From CADCVQ01 sp038260305 (lineage in GTDB: Bacteria > Actinomycetota > Thermoleophilia > Solirubrobacterales > Solirubrobacteraceae), in assembly GCA_038260305.1 (NCBI GenBank), contig JBBSNY010000007.1, positions 86,291 through 150,290 on the forward strand: a stretch of 64,000 bases of DNA. The letters are read 5' to 3'. Below, piece by piece: positions 16,343-25,305 of this stretch. The notes beneath the pieces are model-generated. The model was not told the DNA's origin. It made no database searches and was given only the letters and a program-made list of their open reading frames with translations. The position numbers and the translations under genes were made by a program. The first letter of the stretch is position 1. Every line of letters begins with the position of its first letter.

Positions 16343-17282
16343 TCTCGCGCCCACGCACGAGCGCGAGGGCGCCCCGCGCGGCGCCGAGGTAGACCTTCAC
16401 TGCGGGGCGGTCGCGGCGCAGGCTGAGCGCGGCGCGGGCGAGGCTGACGGCGAGCATCGTCAGCGCGACCTGCGCCCGACCAACACGCGTGAAGTGCGTG
16501 CGGGCGTACTGCAGCGCGCCGTAGTAGTAGCGCGCGTGGCCGGCAGCCATGTTCAGGCGCTTCGCGGTCGCGCCGCCGACGTGGCGAAACGGCGCCGCGG
16601 GGACGTAGAGCTGCGTGCCGTGCGGCGCCAGGCGGCGCGAGAAGTCAACGTCCTCATACCAGAACCAGTAGCGCTCGTCCCAGCCGCCGATGCGCTCGGT
16701 CGCCGGTCGGCGCACGAGCATGCACGCGCCCGCCGGCTGGTCGACCTCGACCGTCGCGTCGTCGCCGAGCATCTCTCGCAGGTGCCTGCCCGTCCACGGG
16801 TTGCGCGGCCACAGCCGCTCGAGCCCGAGCAGCCGCGCGACGACCGTGGCGGGCGTCGGAAACGGCTGCGGGCGGTAGCGGTCCTGCGTCTGCAGGCTCG
16901 CGGGATCGACAAGCCGCCCCCCGGCCGCGACGGCGTCCTCGCGGCCGCGCAGTGTGTCGAGCAGCCGCGTGATCGCGCCCGGCGTCGCGAACGCGTCGTC
17001 GTTGAGGTAGAGCACGAACGGGGCGCTGCCGAGCTGGGCGCCGCGGTTCAGGCCGGCGGCCAGGCCGGTCGGCTCGTCGAGCGCGATCACCGTCGCGTCG
17101 GGGTACGCGGCGCGGATCGCATCGGCCGTCCCGTCGCTCGAGGCGTTGTCGACGACGACGATGCTCGCGACCTCCGGTTCCTGCAGGTGCGCGACGCACT
17201 CGAGCGCCGTGTCGCGCGCGTTGTAGGTCAGAAAGACGGCATCGATGAGGCCCGCGGCGTCCGCATCGCCGTCCCCGGTCAC
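16284..17282 (-). CDS. Family 2 glycosyltransferase
   Basis: A 332-residue GT-A fold enzyme of the WbbL/rhamnosyltransferase-like group. The nucleotide-binding start is VFLTYNARDTALECVAHL with VVVDNASSDGTADAIRA; the metal-binding acidic motif is YLNDDAF. The acceptor block contains GGWDERYWFWYEDVDFSRRL and the family HVGGATAK. The C-terminus is basic and probably membrane-associated. GTG 17282 overlaps the preceding gene's stop as GTGA, which identifies the start; longer versions are Arg-rich. It is the last gene of the minus-strand run from the methyltransferase/flippase end. Confidence 0.9.
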   Translation of the reverse strand: MTGDGDADAAGLIDAVFLTYNARDTALECVAHLQEPEVASIVVVDNASSDGTADAIRAAYPDATVIALDEPTGLAAGLNRGAQLGSAPFVLYLNDDAFATPGAITRLLDTLRGREDAVAAGGRLVDPASLQTQDRYRPQPFPTPATVVARLLGLERLWPRNPWTGRHLREMLGDDATVEVDQPAGACMLVRRPATERIGGWDERYWFWYEDVDFSRRLAPHGTQLYVPAAPFRHVGGATAKRLNMAAGHARYYYGALQYARTHFTRVGRAQVALTMLAVSLARAALSLRRDRPAVKVYLGAARGALALVRGREIRRFQGMPARPIRRPRSAE

Positions 17283-18295
17283 GTGCCCGATCCCGGGCCC
17301 CTCGGCATGACGGCGCCATTGCGGCCGAGCGCGGCGCGCAGGCCAAGCGTGGACGCGAGCCTGACCGGCCGGCGCACCGACGCCGCGGCGCGGTACGTGC
17401 GCCACTCGCGCAGGCCCTGGATGCGCCCGCGGATCGGCGCCGTCGAGCGATCGACGACGAGCGCGTAGGTGACGTAGGCGAGGTCGTACAGGACGATCAG
17501 CGGCGCGTAGCGGACGAGGTGCGCGGTCGTCGCGTTCTTTGCCAGCATCCGCACCCGGTTGCGACCGACGTGGAAGTACTTGTAGTCCGAACGGTGGCGG
17601 GTCGTCGCCGAGTGGTGGTGGTGGACGATCGCGCGCGGCTCGAGCAGGCAGCGCCAGCCCGCCATCCGCGCGCGCCAGGCGACGTCGGCGTCCTCGAGGT
17701 AGACGCCGAAGGAGGTGTCGAAGCCGCCGATCGCGTCGAGCATCGCGCGGCGGTACAGTGCCGCGCCGCCGCTCGTCCCGAAGACCTCGGTGATCTGCGT
17801 CTCCGCCTGCGCGGACGGCTTGCCGACGAGGCGGTCGACCGCGGTGCCGAGCCAGTCGATCTCCAGGCCGGCCGAGTTGACGACGTCGCCCTCAGCGCGA
17901 TCGACGAACAGCATCTTCGCCGCCACCGAGCCGACATCGTCGGCGCTGCGCCCCGCGGCGAGCATCGCTACGACGCCATCCGGCTCGATCGTCGCATCGT
18001 CGCCGATCGTCAGCGCCCACTCCCCGTGCGCGGCATCGAGGCCCGCGACGACGCCGCCGGCGTAGCCCCGGTTGGCGGTCAGCGTCACGATCCGCGCCGA
18101 CGGGCACAGCTCGGCGATGTGCGCCGTGGCGCGGTTCTCCGGCGACGCGTTGTCGACGACGACGATCTCCGTCGCGCCGTCGACGCGCGCGAGTGCGGCC
18201 TGCAGCGAGTCCAGGCACGCGGGCAGCAGGTCCTGGCGCAGGTAGGTCAGGATCACGGCCGAGACGACGATGGGCTGGCTCTCGGCGATGGTCAT
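17279..18295 (-). CDS. Family 2 glycosyltransferase
   Basis: This 338-residue GT-A enzyme is paralogous to its neighbour. AVILTYLRQDLLPACLDSL, VVVDNASPENRATAHI and GYAGGVVAGLDAAHGEWALTIGDDATI form the donor site. GGFDTSFGVYLEDADVAWRARMAGW and VHHHHSATTRHRSDYKYFHVGRN form the acceptor part. A hydrophobic helix (YAPLIVLYDLAYVTYALVV) near residue 265 suggests membrane contact. ATG 18295 lies 13 bases after the flippase stop. Its stop overlaps the next glycosyltransferase start, so the two are probably translated together and act in the same assembly chain. Confidence 0.9.
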   Translation of the reverse strand: MTIAESQPIVVSAVILTYLRQDLLPACLDSLQAALARVDGATEIVVVDNASPENRATAHIAELCPSARIVTLTANRGYAGGVVAGLDAAHGEWALTIGDDATIEPDGVVAMLAAGRSADDVGSVAAKMLFVDRAEGDVVNSAGLEIDWLGTAVDRLVGKPSAQAETQITEVFGTSGGAALYRRAMLDAIGGFDTSFGVYLEDADVAWRARMAGWRCLLEPRAIVHHHHSATTRHRSDYKYFHVGRNRVRMLAKNATTAHLVRYAPLIVLYDLAYVTYALVVDRSTAPIRGRIQGLREWRTYRAAASVRRPVRLASTLGLRAALGRNGAVMPRGPGSGT

Positions 18296-18308
18296 CTCGG
18301 GTCGAAGG

Positions 18309-19757
18309 CTAGAGCGTTGACTCGCCGCCGCCGGTCTCGTCCGACGCGACGACGAGCGTGCCACGCCGCGACCGCAGCCGCGCGAGGACGGAGGCGATGA
18401 ACGCGCGCAGGCGCCACAGCAGGGCGGCCGTCAGCACGAGCAGTGCGAGGCCGGCCGGCAGTGCGCCGCCGTGCACGAGCGCCGCGCAGGCGAGGGCGCC
18501 GATGACGAGCGAGACGGCGATTGCGCGGCCGGCGGGCGCGGCGACGTCCGGACACGTCGTCCTCACGCGCAGGCCGAGCCCGCCGGACATCACGATCTGG
18601 CCGCCGAGCAGCGACGCCGCGACGAGATCGACCCGCGCGCCGGCGATCGCCACGGCGACGATCGCGAAGACGACCGGCAGCGGCCCGCCGAGGGCGAACG
18701 GCAGGACCGTCGCGCGCTCGAAGCCGCGCGCGAGCATCTGGTAGCTGAACATCGCGATGTTGCCGATCGGCACGGCGGCGGCCATCGACAGGACGAGCGC
18801 GGCGACGATCGCGTGCGACGTCTGCCCGAGGAATGCCCGCGCGATGAGGCTGCCGAACAGTGCGCAGACCGCCGTCGCCCCCGCGCCGAGCACGGCGATG
18901 ACCGTCAGCGCGATCGTCACGACGTGGCGCTCGCCCTCGGGATCCTGACCGCGGCCGTGCGCCAGGCGCGGGTACAGCGACGTCGCGACGATCCCCTGGA
19001 TCGCGTTGACGCCGGTCAGCAGCCGCACGCACGCCGCGAAGATGCCGGCGGCGGCGGGCCGACCCGCGCCGCTGAGCACAAGCGTGCCGGCGGCCGTGCT
19101 CGTCTGCGTCGTGAACGCCGGCCCGACGACCTCGAACACCGATCGCCACGGGCCGCCTCGCACGCGCATGGCGACGCGCACCGCCGCCAACGGGCGCCGG
19201 CCGAAGACGGCCATGACGGCGACGATCGCCACGCACTCGAGCGCGCCGGCGAGTGGCAGCGGGAAGCTGCCGCCGAGGACGTAGAAGCCGCAGGCCGCGA
19301 CCGCGAGCACGCCCGAGCGGGCGAACATGTACGTCGCCCACGGCCGCGCGTCGCCGCCGCCGTAGGGCTCCCAGACGTTGAGCACCGCGAACAGGACCAG
19401 CGCGAGCACGAACGGCAGCGTCGCGGGCAGCGAGCCCGAGACGTTCAGCGCGCCGAGCACGAGCGCGACCGGCGTCATCGCGAGCGCGAGCAGCAGCCGC
19501 ATCCGGACGATCTGGCCCCGGCGCTCGTCGTCGAGCTCACCCTGGGCGACCATTCGCGCGCCGACGACGTTCGTGCCGATGTCGATGACGATCTGCAGCA
19601 CGCCATAGAGCGCCTGCGCCGCGAGCACCGTCCCGAAGTCCACGCCCGACATGACGCGGATCCCGATCGCCAGCCAGAGCAGCTGCGAAGCGTGGCCGAG
19701 CGCCGTCGCGATGCCGAAGCTCGCCGCGGAGCGCCTGACGGACATCGCCGCGCTCAC
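18309..19757 (-). CDS. Polysaccharide flippase (Wzx-type, MOP superfamily)
   Basis: A 482-residue protein with about 12-14 membrane helices and the MOP/Wzx layout. It opens with SVRRSAASFGIATALGHASQLLWLAIGIRVMSGVDFGTVLAAQALYG, split by charged loops, with a central ASLYPRLAHG-type segment (VATSLYPRLAHG). Wzx proteins flip undecaprenyl-linked repeat units to the outer leaflet. It lies between a methyltransferase and two glycosyltransferases with gaps of 12-13 bases, so it is part of one operon. A second flippase occurs at 35994. Confidence 0.85.
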   Translation of the reverse strand: MSAAMSVRRSAASFGIATALGHASQLLWLAIGIRVMSGVDFGTVLAAQALYGVLQIVIDIGTNVVGARMVAQGELDDERRGQIVRMRLLLALAMTPVALVLGALNVSGSLPATLPFVLALVLFAVLNVWEPYGGGDARPWATYMFARSGVLAVAACGFYVLGGSFPLPLAGALECVAIVAVMAVFGRRPLAAVRVAMRVRGGPWRSVFEVVGPAFTTQTSTAAGTLVLSGAGRPAAAGIFAACVRLLTGVNAIQGIVATSLYPRLAHGRGQDPEGERHVVTIALTVIAVLGAGATAVCALFGSLIARAFLGQTSHAIVAALVLSMAAAVPIGNIAMFSYQMLARGFERATVLPFALGGPLPVVFAIVAVAIAGARVDLVAASLLGGQIVMSGGLGLRVRTTCPDVAAPAGRAIAVSLVIGALACAALVHGGALPAGLALLVLTAALLWRLRAFIASVLARLRSRRGTLVVASDETGGGESTL

Positions 19758-19769
19758 CGGGAGATCAGC

Positions 19770-20498
19770 TCAGCGGGGCTTGCGCAGGATGACGACGGCG
19801 TAGCTCGTCAACGCCGCGATCGGGTGACGCACGAGCCACGCGGACTTCGCCTCCTCGAGCGCGCGCACGGGCTGGAGCAGCGGCCGGTTGTAGTACGGAT
19901 GGCCGTAGTAGCCGCGGTACTCGACGACCTCGTAGCCGATCGCGGCGAGCCGCCCGATCGCCCGCGTACTCGGGCCGCGGCTCCAGCTGTAGTGGGCGGG
20001 GAACTTGTCCTGCTGGTAGCGGTCGCGCGGGTTGAAGAGGTCGAGCAGGCGGCCGGTGAGGTTCTCGGGCAGCAGCCGGTTGGCGAGAAACGGCAGCGCG
20101 TACAGCGTCGAGAAGCAGTGCGCGGTGACGCCGCCGGGTGCGAGCACGTCGAAGATGTTGCGGTAGTACTGCTCGCCGTCGGCGACGTGCTCGTTGACCA
20201 TGCGGCTGAAGACGAGGTCGAACCGCGCGCGCGGTAGCGACGCCGGGCTCGCGTTCGACATGTCCATGTGCAGCGTCTCGTAGGCCGCGCCGGCCTTCGC
20301 GAGCTCGCCGGCGTCGATGTCGTTCGTCGTGTAGCGCAGGCCCCCGGCGTCGAACTGGTCGGGCGACAGCGTCGGGTTGGCGCCCGAGCCGATCTCCAGC
20401 AGCGATGCCGGCTCATAGCGCGCCACGAGCTCGGCGAGGAATGTCGGCGCCATCGTCCAACCGGGAAAGCGCAGGTAGTGCTCGTAGGAGACCGTCAT
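19770..20498 (-). CDS. Class I SAM-dependent methyltransferase
   Basis: This 242-residue methyltransferase carries SLLEIGSGANPTLSPDQF as the SAM-binding motif I, and RFDLVFSRMVNEHVAD with NIFDVLAPGGVTAHCFST as later motifs. FPAHYSWSRGPS and YRGYYGHPYYNRPL are characteristic of glycan-biosynthesis methyltransferases. ATG 20498 overlaps the upstream glycosyltransferase stop as ATGA. The gene stands between glycosyltransferase and flippase, which suggests that it methylates a sugar or caps the chain. The substrate cannot be told from sequence. Confidence 0.85.
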   Translation of the reverse strand: MTVSYEHYLRFPGWTMAPTFLAELVARYEPASLLEIGSGANPTLSPDQFDAGGLRYTTNDIDAGELAKAGAAYETLHMDMSNASPASLPRARFDLVFSRMVNEHVADGEQYYRNIFDVLAPGGVTAHCFSTLYALPFLANRLLPENLTGRLLDLFNPRDRYQQDKFPAHYSWSRGPSTRAIGRLAAIGYEVVEYRGYYGHPYYNRPLLQPVRALEEAKSAWLVRHPIAALTSYAVVILRKPR

Positions 20499-21391
20499 CG
20501 GCGCTTGACCCGTTCCGCGCCGCGAGAGAGCGCGCTGTGGCAGACCGACAGCGTGAGCTTGGCGCCGATGCCGGCGTAGACCGCCCCGTCGAGCAGGACG
20601 TGATCGCCGCCGAGGTGGCGGCGGTAGAAACGCCCCATCGACTGGTGAAAGGCGGCGTTCTGGCGCAGGCGCCGGTGCGTGCCCGCCGTCGCGCCCTTGA
20701 CGTGCAGCATCGTCACGGTCCCGTTGTACAGCACGTCCCAGCCGGCGCGGCGAAAGCGCGTGCACCAGTCGAGGTCCTCGCCGTACATGAAGAAGCCCGG
20801 GTCCAGCAGCCCCACCCGCTCCATCGCGTCGCGGCGCACGAGCATGAACGCGCCGTTGACCGCGTCGACCGGGCCGACCCCGTGCTCGTCGAGCTCGGGC
20901 GCGAGGTAGCCGCTGTCCGAGCCGCGCCCGCCGCCCGGGCGGAAGTAGCGCAGCGCATCGGCGACCGACGGGATCGAGCGCTTGGCGGCGTGGTCGAAGC
21001 TGCCGTCGCGGCGCACGAGCCGGCAGCCGGCGACGGCGGCGCGCGGGTGCTCGGCGAGGAAGTCCGACATCGCGTCGAGCACGCCCGGCCAGACCTCGGT
21101 GTCGGGGTTCAGCAGCAGGACCTGCTCGGCGCGGGTCTCGCGCAGTGCGAGGTTGTTGGCCCGCGAGAAGCCGACGTTGTCGGGCAGCGCCGTGAAGGCG
21201 ACGTGAGGGAACCCATCGCGGACCGCCTCGGCGGTGCCGTCGTCGCTGGCGTTGTCGATGACCGTGACGGTCAGCGGGCCGCACGTGTAGGGGTGCTCGT
21301 CGAGCGAGGCGAGACAGGCGACGAGCAGGTCGCGACAGCGATAGGAGACGATCACGATCTCCAGCGACCGCTCGCCGGCCGGCTCGGTCAT
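20495..21391 (-). CDS. Family 2 glycosyltransferase (WbbL-like)
   Basis: A 298-residue rhamnosyltransferase-like enzyme. It starts EIVIVSYRCRDLLVACLASL, followed by VTVIDNASDDGTAEAV, NVGFSRANNLAL and LLNPDTEVWPG (acidic donor motif), then VNGAFMLVRRDAMERVG and PGFFMYGEDLDWCTRFRRAGW. HVKGATAG corresponds to the conserved H.GG.S region. It is the first gene of the minus-strand glycan run (GT2-methyltransferase-flippase-GT2-GT2) and its stop overlaps the methyltransferase ATG. Confidence 0.92.
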   Translation of the reverse strand: MTEPAGERSLEIVIVSYRCRDLLVACLASLDEHPYTCGPLTVTVIDNASDDGTAEAVRDGFPHVAFTALPDNVGFSRANNLALRETRAEQVLLLNPDTEVWPGVLDAMSDFLAEHPRAAVAGCRLVRRDGSFDHAAKRSIPSVADALRYFRPGGGRGSDSGYLAPELDEHGVGPVDAVNGAFMLVRRDAMERVGLLDPGFFMYGEDLDWCTRFRRAGWDVLYNGTVTMLHVKGATAGTHRRLRQNAAFHQSMGRFYRRHLGGDHVLLDGAVYAGIGAKLTLSVCHSALSRGAERVKRR

Positions 21392-21431
21392 CGCTCGGGC
21401 GCCGGCTGCACCGGTGCCGGGCCGCGGCGGC

Positions 21432-22187
21432 TCAGAGTCCTGCCGCCGCCCGTTCGAGGACGTCGGCGTCGATGTCGAAGTTCGCGTGCACGGCGTCGAC
21501 GTCGTCGTTGTCCTCGAGCGCGTCTATGAGGCGCATGAGCTTCGTGGCATCGTCCTCGTCGACGGGCACGCGCGCCTTCGGCAGCCAGGCGAGCTCGGCC
21601 GACTGGATCTCGATGCCGGCCTCGGTCAGCGCGGCGCGCACTCCCGTCAGCAGGCCCGGCTCGGTGAGAACCTCGAAGACGCCATCCTCGTCGGCGATGT
21701 CCTCCGCCCCCGCCTCGATCGCCGGCATGAGATCGTCCTCGGAGTACTGCTCGGCGTCGACGACGATGAGGCCGCGCTTGTCGAAGAGGTAGGCGACGGA
21801 GCCCGGCTCGCCGAGGCTGCCGCCGTACTTGCCGAGCACGTGGCGCACGTCGGCGCCGGTGCGGTTGCGGTTCTCGGTCATCGCCTCGATCAGCATCGCC
21901 ACGCCGCCGGGCGCGTAGGCCTCGTACATGACGTCCTCGATCGCGGCGGCGTCCGCGCCGGCGCCGGTCCCCTTCGCGATCGCGCGCTCGATGTTGTCCT
22001 TCGGCATCGAGGCGTCCCTCGCCTTCTGGACGGCGAGCTGCAGCGACGGGTTGCCCTCGAGCTCGCCGCCGCCCTCACGCGCCGCCGTCGTGATCCCGCG
22101 CGCGAGCTTCGTGAAGAGCTTGCCGCGGCGGGAGTCGACGATCGCCTTCTTGTGCTTGATCGAGGCCCACTTGGAATGTCCGGACAT
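21432..22187 (-). CDS. yebC: YebC/PmpR family protein
   Basis: The 251-residue protein starts MSGHSKWASIKHKKAIVDSRRGK, the family hallmark, and continues with GNPSLQLAVQKARDASMPKDNIERAI and YEAYAPGGVAMLIEAMTENRNRT. YebC proteins were described as transcriptional regulators and more recently linked to translation of difficult sequences. ATG 22187 gives the canonical start; the open frame upstream is not conserved. In many actinobacteria yebC sits directly before ruvC; here about 14 kb of glycan genes and the PKD gene lie between them. Confidence 0.96.
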   Translation of the reverse strand: MSGHSKWASIKHKKAIVDSRRGKLFTKLARGITTAAREGGGELEGNPSLQLAVQKARDASMPKDNIERAIAKGTGAGADAAAIEDVMYEAYAPGGVAMLIEAMTENRNRTGADVRHVLGKYGGSLGEPGSVAYLFDKRGLIVVDAEQYSEDDLMPAIEAGAEDIADEDGVFEVLTEPGLLTGVRAALTEAGIEIQSAELAWLPKARVPVDEDDATKLMRLIDALEDNDDVDAVHANFDIDADVLERAAAGL

Positions 22188-22195
22188 TGCGGTCG

Positions 22196-22201
22196 AGTCT
22201 A
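22196..22201 (-). promoter_or_regulatory. -10 box TAGACT for yebC
   Basis: TAGACT lies 8 bases before ATG 22187, consistent with a leaderless yebC transcript. Confidence 0.4.
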
Positions 22202-22237
22202 GAAGGCACTCGAAGCGGCGGTGCATCGCTCCCGAGC

Positions 22238-22273
22238 TACCTAATGGATACTCCGCAACAGAACCATTAGGTA
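22238..22273. promoter_or_regulatory. Perfect 10-bp inverted repeat before the MOSC gene
   Basis: TACCTAATGG (22238-22247) and CCATTAGGTA (22264-22273) are exact inverted repeats 16 bases apart. The right arm ends 3 bases before ATG 22276 and contains the only AGG. It could be an operator in the yebC/MOSC divergent region or a hairpin covering the ribosome site. The AT-rich arms stand out in 70% G+C DNA. Confidence 0.5.
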
Positions 22274-22275
22274 TC

Positions 22276-22929
22276 ATGCCCACCATGTCGATCTACGTGC
22301 AGCAGCTTTGGCGCTACCCCGTGAAGTCCATGGCCGGCGAGGCGCTCGAGCGCGCGGAGCTGCGCGCCGACGGGATCGCCGGCGACCGCCTCGTCGTCAT
22401 CGGCGGTCCGAACGGGATCATCACCTCGCGCACCCGCCCGCGGCTGCTGGCGCTGCGCGCGACGCTCGGCCCCGACGGCGAGCCGCTCGTCAACGGCATG
22501 CCCGCTTCCTCCGACGTCGTCGGCGCGATCGTCGAGCTCGCCGCCGGCCCGGGTGCGCAGCTCGCGACGCTGGACACGACCGAGCGCTTCGACATCCTGC
22601 CGCTGCTTGTCGCCACCGACGGCGCGATCCGCGCCTTCGGACGCGACGGACGGCGGCTGCGGCCGAACATCGTGCTCGGCGGCGTCGAGGGCCTCGCCGA
22701 GCGCGACTGGGAGGGTGCCGAGCTGCGGATCGGCGACACGGTCATCGAGCTGGACTCGCTGCGCGCGCGCTGCATCATGACGACGTTTCACCCGGACACC
22801 CTCGTGCAGGACGTCGAGGTGCTCAAGGACATCAACCGCCGCTTCGACGGCAAGCTCGCGCTGAACTCGGCGGTGCAGCGGCCGGGAACGATCGCCCTCG
22901 GAGACGCCGCGGAGATCGTCCCCGCGTAG
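22276..22929 (+). CDS. MOSC domain protein
   Basis: This 217-residue protein starts IYVQQLWRYPVKSMAGEALERAELRADGIAGDRLVVI, the MOSC N-terminal beta-barrel signature. The MOSC core follows with FGRDGRRLRPNIVLGGVEGLAERDWEGAELRIG and the DSLRARCIMTTFHPDT block, whose Cys is the proposed cofactor ligand. MOSC proteins bind molybdenum cofactor and move sulfur or reduce N-hydroxylated compounds. ATG 22276 or 22285 could start it. A Moco-dependent oxidoreductase is encoded 7 kb away (29176). It ends six bases from the convergent sulfotransferase-like gene. Confidence 0.9.
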   Translation: MPTMSIYVQQLWRYPVKSMAGEALERAELRADGIAGDRLVVIGGPNGIITSRTRPRLLALRATLGPDGEPLVNGMPASSDVVGAIVELAAGPGAQLATLDTTERFDILPLLVATDGAIRAFGRDGRRLRPNIVLGGVEGLAERDWEGAELRIGDTVIELDSLRARCIMTTFHPDTLVQDVEVLKDINRRFDGKLALNSAVQRPGTIALGDAAEIVPA

Positions 22930-22934
22930 GCGGC

Positions 22935-25178
22935 TCAGCGGCTGCGCCCGACGATGACCTTCGTCATCCGGCTGCGCTTGGGCCGCGAGACGCGGTTGCC
23001 GCCGTACCGCGCCTGCACGGCGAGACGGCTCGCCAGGCTCCTGGCGAGGACGAACGAGGCGGAGGCGCGGTACCGGCACGACGGGCTCAGCGCGGGATGT
23101 CGCGTCGCCAGGATCCGCCCGCCGACGATGTAGCGCACGCGCACGACACCGCCGCAGACGCTGAGGCGGCTCAGGCCGTCAAGGCCCAAGGCCGGGCGCA
23201 GCGTGCCGCGCGTCAGGACGCAGCGCACACGACCGCCGCCCAGGCTGCGGCAGCGGGCGCCGACGCTCAGCCAGCGCGGGGCCAAACGGACCCGGACCCC
23301 GGATGTCGAGGCCGGCGGCGCGACGTCCGCAGCCGGCGGCGGCTGCGCGGCCGCGGTCGCGGCCGTCGCGGTCAGCAGCGCCTGGTTCGGCGACGACGCC
23401 GTGTCGCTGACGACGCGCAACGACGCGGTCTTCGCGCCGGCGCTCGTCGGCACGAAGCGCACGTCGACGTCGCACGCGGCGCCGGGCGCGAGCGTCGCCG
23501 CGGCGCAGCCGTCGCCGGCGAGCTCGAAGTCCTCCGCGTCTCCGCCGGTGAGCGCGACGCCCGAGATCACGGCCGGCGCGGTTGCACGGTTCGTGACCGT
23601 GAAGGTCCGCGGCGGCCCGATGGCCGAGACCGTCACGCTGCCGAGGTCTGGGGACGCGCCGCCGATCGACAAGACGCTGCGCCCGAAGCGCGCGTCCATG
23701 CCCGTGCGCAGCTGCGTCGCGCTGAGCTGATCGGCGAGGATCGGGTTCGCCCGGTAGGAGAAGATCGGCGCCGGGAAGTCGAGCTCGAAGACGCGCGACC
23801 CGGCGGCCGTCAGCTCGGTGACCTTGCCGGTGCCGCCCCACGACACGACCCAGTTGCCGCCGGGCAAGTTGCGTGCGCCACCGCAGCAGAGCGATTGCGG
23901 CTCGGCCGGATCGACGACCTGCTCGACGAACGTGGCGGTCCTCGCGGCCGCATCGATGGCGAAGCGCACGGCGCGCGGCGCGCGCCCACTCCACACGCCG
24001 GCGACGAGGCGCGTGCCGTTGTCGTGGACCGTGAGGTCGCCGCCGGGCAGGATGCGCGCGTCGTGCTGTCCGGACAGCGGCCCATTCGGATCGGGCGAGG
24101 CACCGCTCAGCACGGGATCGCCGACGACCGCAAGGCTCTCGCCGGGCACCGCCACGCCGCCGAGCTTCCAGTCGATCGCGCCGGCGCCCGCGCCCGCGAC
24201 CCGGTAGACGGCGTTCAGCACGCGGAAGGAGATGACGAGGCCGTCGCCGTCGCGCTCGACGGAGTTCAGGTGGTAGACGTCATAGCCCCCGGCGCCCGTC
24301 GCGATGATCGGCTCGCGCCAGCTCACCGGTACCTCGGTGACCGGGATGTGGTCCGACGCGCGCCATTCCCACACGAGGTCGCCGCCGGGCGTGAGCTCCT
24401 GGACGACGCCGTCGATGATCGTCGCGTCGGCCGGCCCACCGATCGCCGTCAGGTCGACGTGCTCCAGCGGCCGGTAGATCGCCATGACGTAGTTGCCGTT
24501 GGGCAGCAACTGCAGCTCGTGCAGGTCGCTCGCGTGGCCGACGGTGTTCAGCGCGCGAACGAGCGTCCCGTCGAGCGTGCGCTCCTCCATTCCCCCCTGC
24601 GGGCCGCCCACGTTCCAGGCGACGTGGCCGTTCGCAAGCAGCTTCGCGTCGACCGGCGAGCTCGGCGCCCGGTACCACCAGACTGGCGCGCCGCCGTTGT
24701 CGTAGAAGGCCGCGTAGCCCTGCGAGTAGCCGGCCGGGAACGCGCCGAGAGCGAGGTCGGGTGTGACGAGGTAGTGGCTCGCCTGCGGAGTGCCCGTGCG
24801 ACGCGCGGTGTATGGCGGGAAGTCCGCCGGCAGACAACGCACGTGGTACTCCCCGCTCGTGACGCCCGCGACGGTGAACGAGAAGGCGCGGTCGGCGGCG
24901 AGCGCCACGTCGCGGGCGAACGCGCCCGATCGCGGGCCGTCGCCGTCGACGGCAACGGTCGTCGCGGCCGGCGCGTCGACCGAGAGCTGCACGGGCGTGC
25001 CGGAGCAACGCACGACATAGTCGGCGATCGCCGGATCGAAGGCCGGCTGGAGATCCGGTACGGCGGTGATCGCCAGGGGGGCTGCCTGCGCTGCCTGCCC
25101 GGCGGCCGGAACCGCGAACAGGCCGACGGTGAGCCATAGGGCGCAAGGGGCCCACCGGGGGAGTATGTGCACGAACAC
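22935..25178 (-). CDS. Secreted arylsulfotransferase-like protein
   Basis: A 747-residue extracellular protein with an N-terminal signal peptide (CALWLTVGLFAVPAAGQAAQA). It is followed by a cadherin-like N-domain, then the ASST-type beta-propeller: FYDNGGAPVWWYRAP, HELQLLPNGNYVMAIYR, DGDLVWEWRASDHIPVTE, GYDVYHLNSVERDGDGLVISFRVLNAVYRV, and SGQHDARILPGGDLTVHDN with the expected His. A choice-of-anchor/ASPM-like module (GPPRTFTVTNRATAPAVISGVALTG) and a basic C-terminus follow. It probably transfers sulfate between phenolic compounds outside the cell, but catalysis is inferred. GTG 25178 was chosen because the signal peptide begins there; ATG 25220 is possible. Confidence 0.8.
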   Translation of the reverse strand: MFVHILPRWAPCALWLTVGLFAVPAAGQAAQAAPLAITAVPDLQPAFDPAIADYVVRCSGTPVQLSVDAPAATTVAVDGDGPRSGAFARDVALAADRAFSFTVAGVTSGEYHVRCLPADFPPYTARRTGTPQASHYLVTPDLALGAFPAGYSQGYAAFYDNGGAPVWWYRAPSSPVDAKLLANGHVAWNVGGPQGGMEERTLDGTLVRALNTVGHASDLHELQLLPNGNYVMAIYRPLEHVDLTAIGGPADATIIDGVVQELTPGGDLVWEWRASDHIPVTEVPVSWREPIIATGAGGYDVYHLNSVERDGDGLVISFRVLNAVYRVAGAGAGAIDWKLGGVAVPGESLAVVGDPVLSGASPDPNGPLSGQHDARILPGGDLTVHDNGTRLVAGVWSGRAPRAVRFAIDAAARTATFVEQVVDPAEPQSLCCGGARNLPGGNWVVSWGGTGKVTELTAAGSRVFELDFPAPIFSYRANPILADQLSATQLRTGMDARFGRSVLSIGGASPDLGSVTVSAIGPPRTFTVTNRATAPAVISGVALTGGDAEDFELAGDGCAAATLAPGAACDVDVRFVPTSAGAKTASLRVVSDTASSPNQALLTATAATAAAQPPPAADVAPPASTSGVRVRLAPRWLSVGARCRSLGGGRVRCVLTRGTLRPALGLDGLSRLSVCGGVVRVRYIVGGRILATRHPALSPSCRYRASASFVLARSLASRLAVQARYGGNRVSRPKRSRMTKVIVGRSR

Positions 25179-25289
25179 GTCATCGGCGGCTTTCGCGAAT
25201 CGCGGAGGATCTCGACACATATACGAGGCGATCTTCTGCGAGTGGCTGGCCGCGCGTAGCCGTCGAGAACCCCGTCGCGTGGCTCCCAT

Positions 25290-25295
25290 TACGAT
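25290..25295 (+). promoter_or_regulatory. -10 box TACGAT for the phosphomannomutase gene
   Basis: TACGAT ends 10 bases before ATG 25306, so the leader is absent or very short. Confidence 0.35.
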
Positions 25296-25305
25296 CCGCA
25301 GCCTC

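Noticed and set aside
19770..21284. 504-codon minus-strand frame joining methyltransferase and upstream sequence
   Set aside because: The upper part overlaps the real GT2 frame; the methyltransferase starts at 20498 by ATGA overlap.
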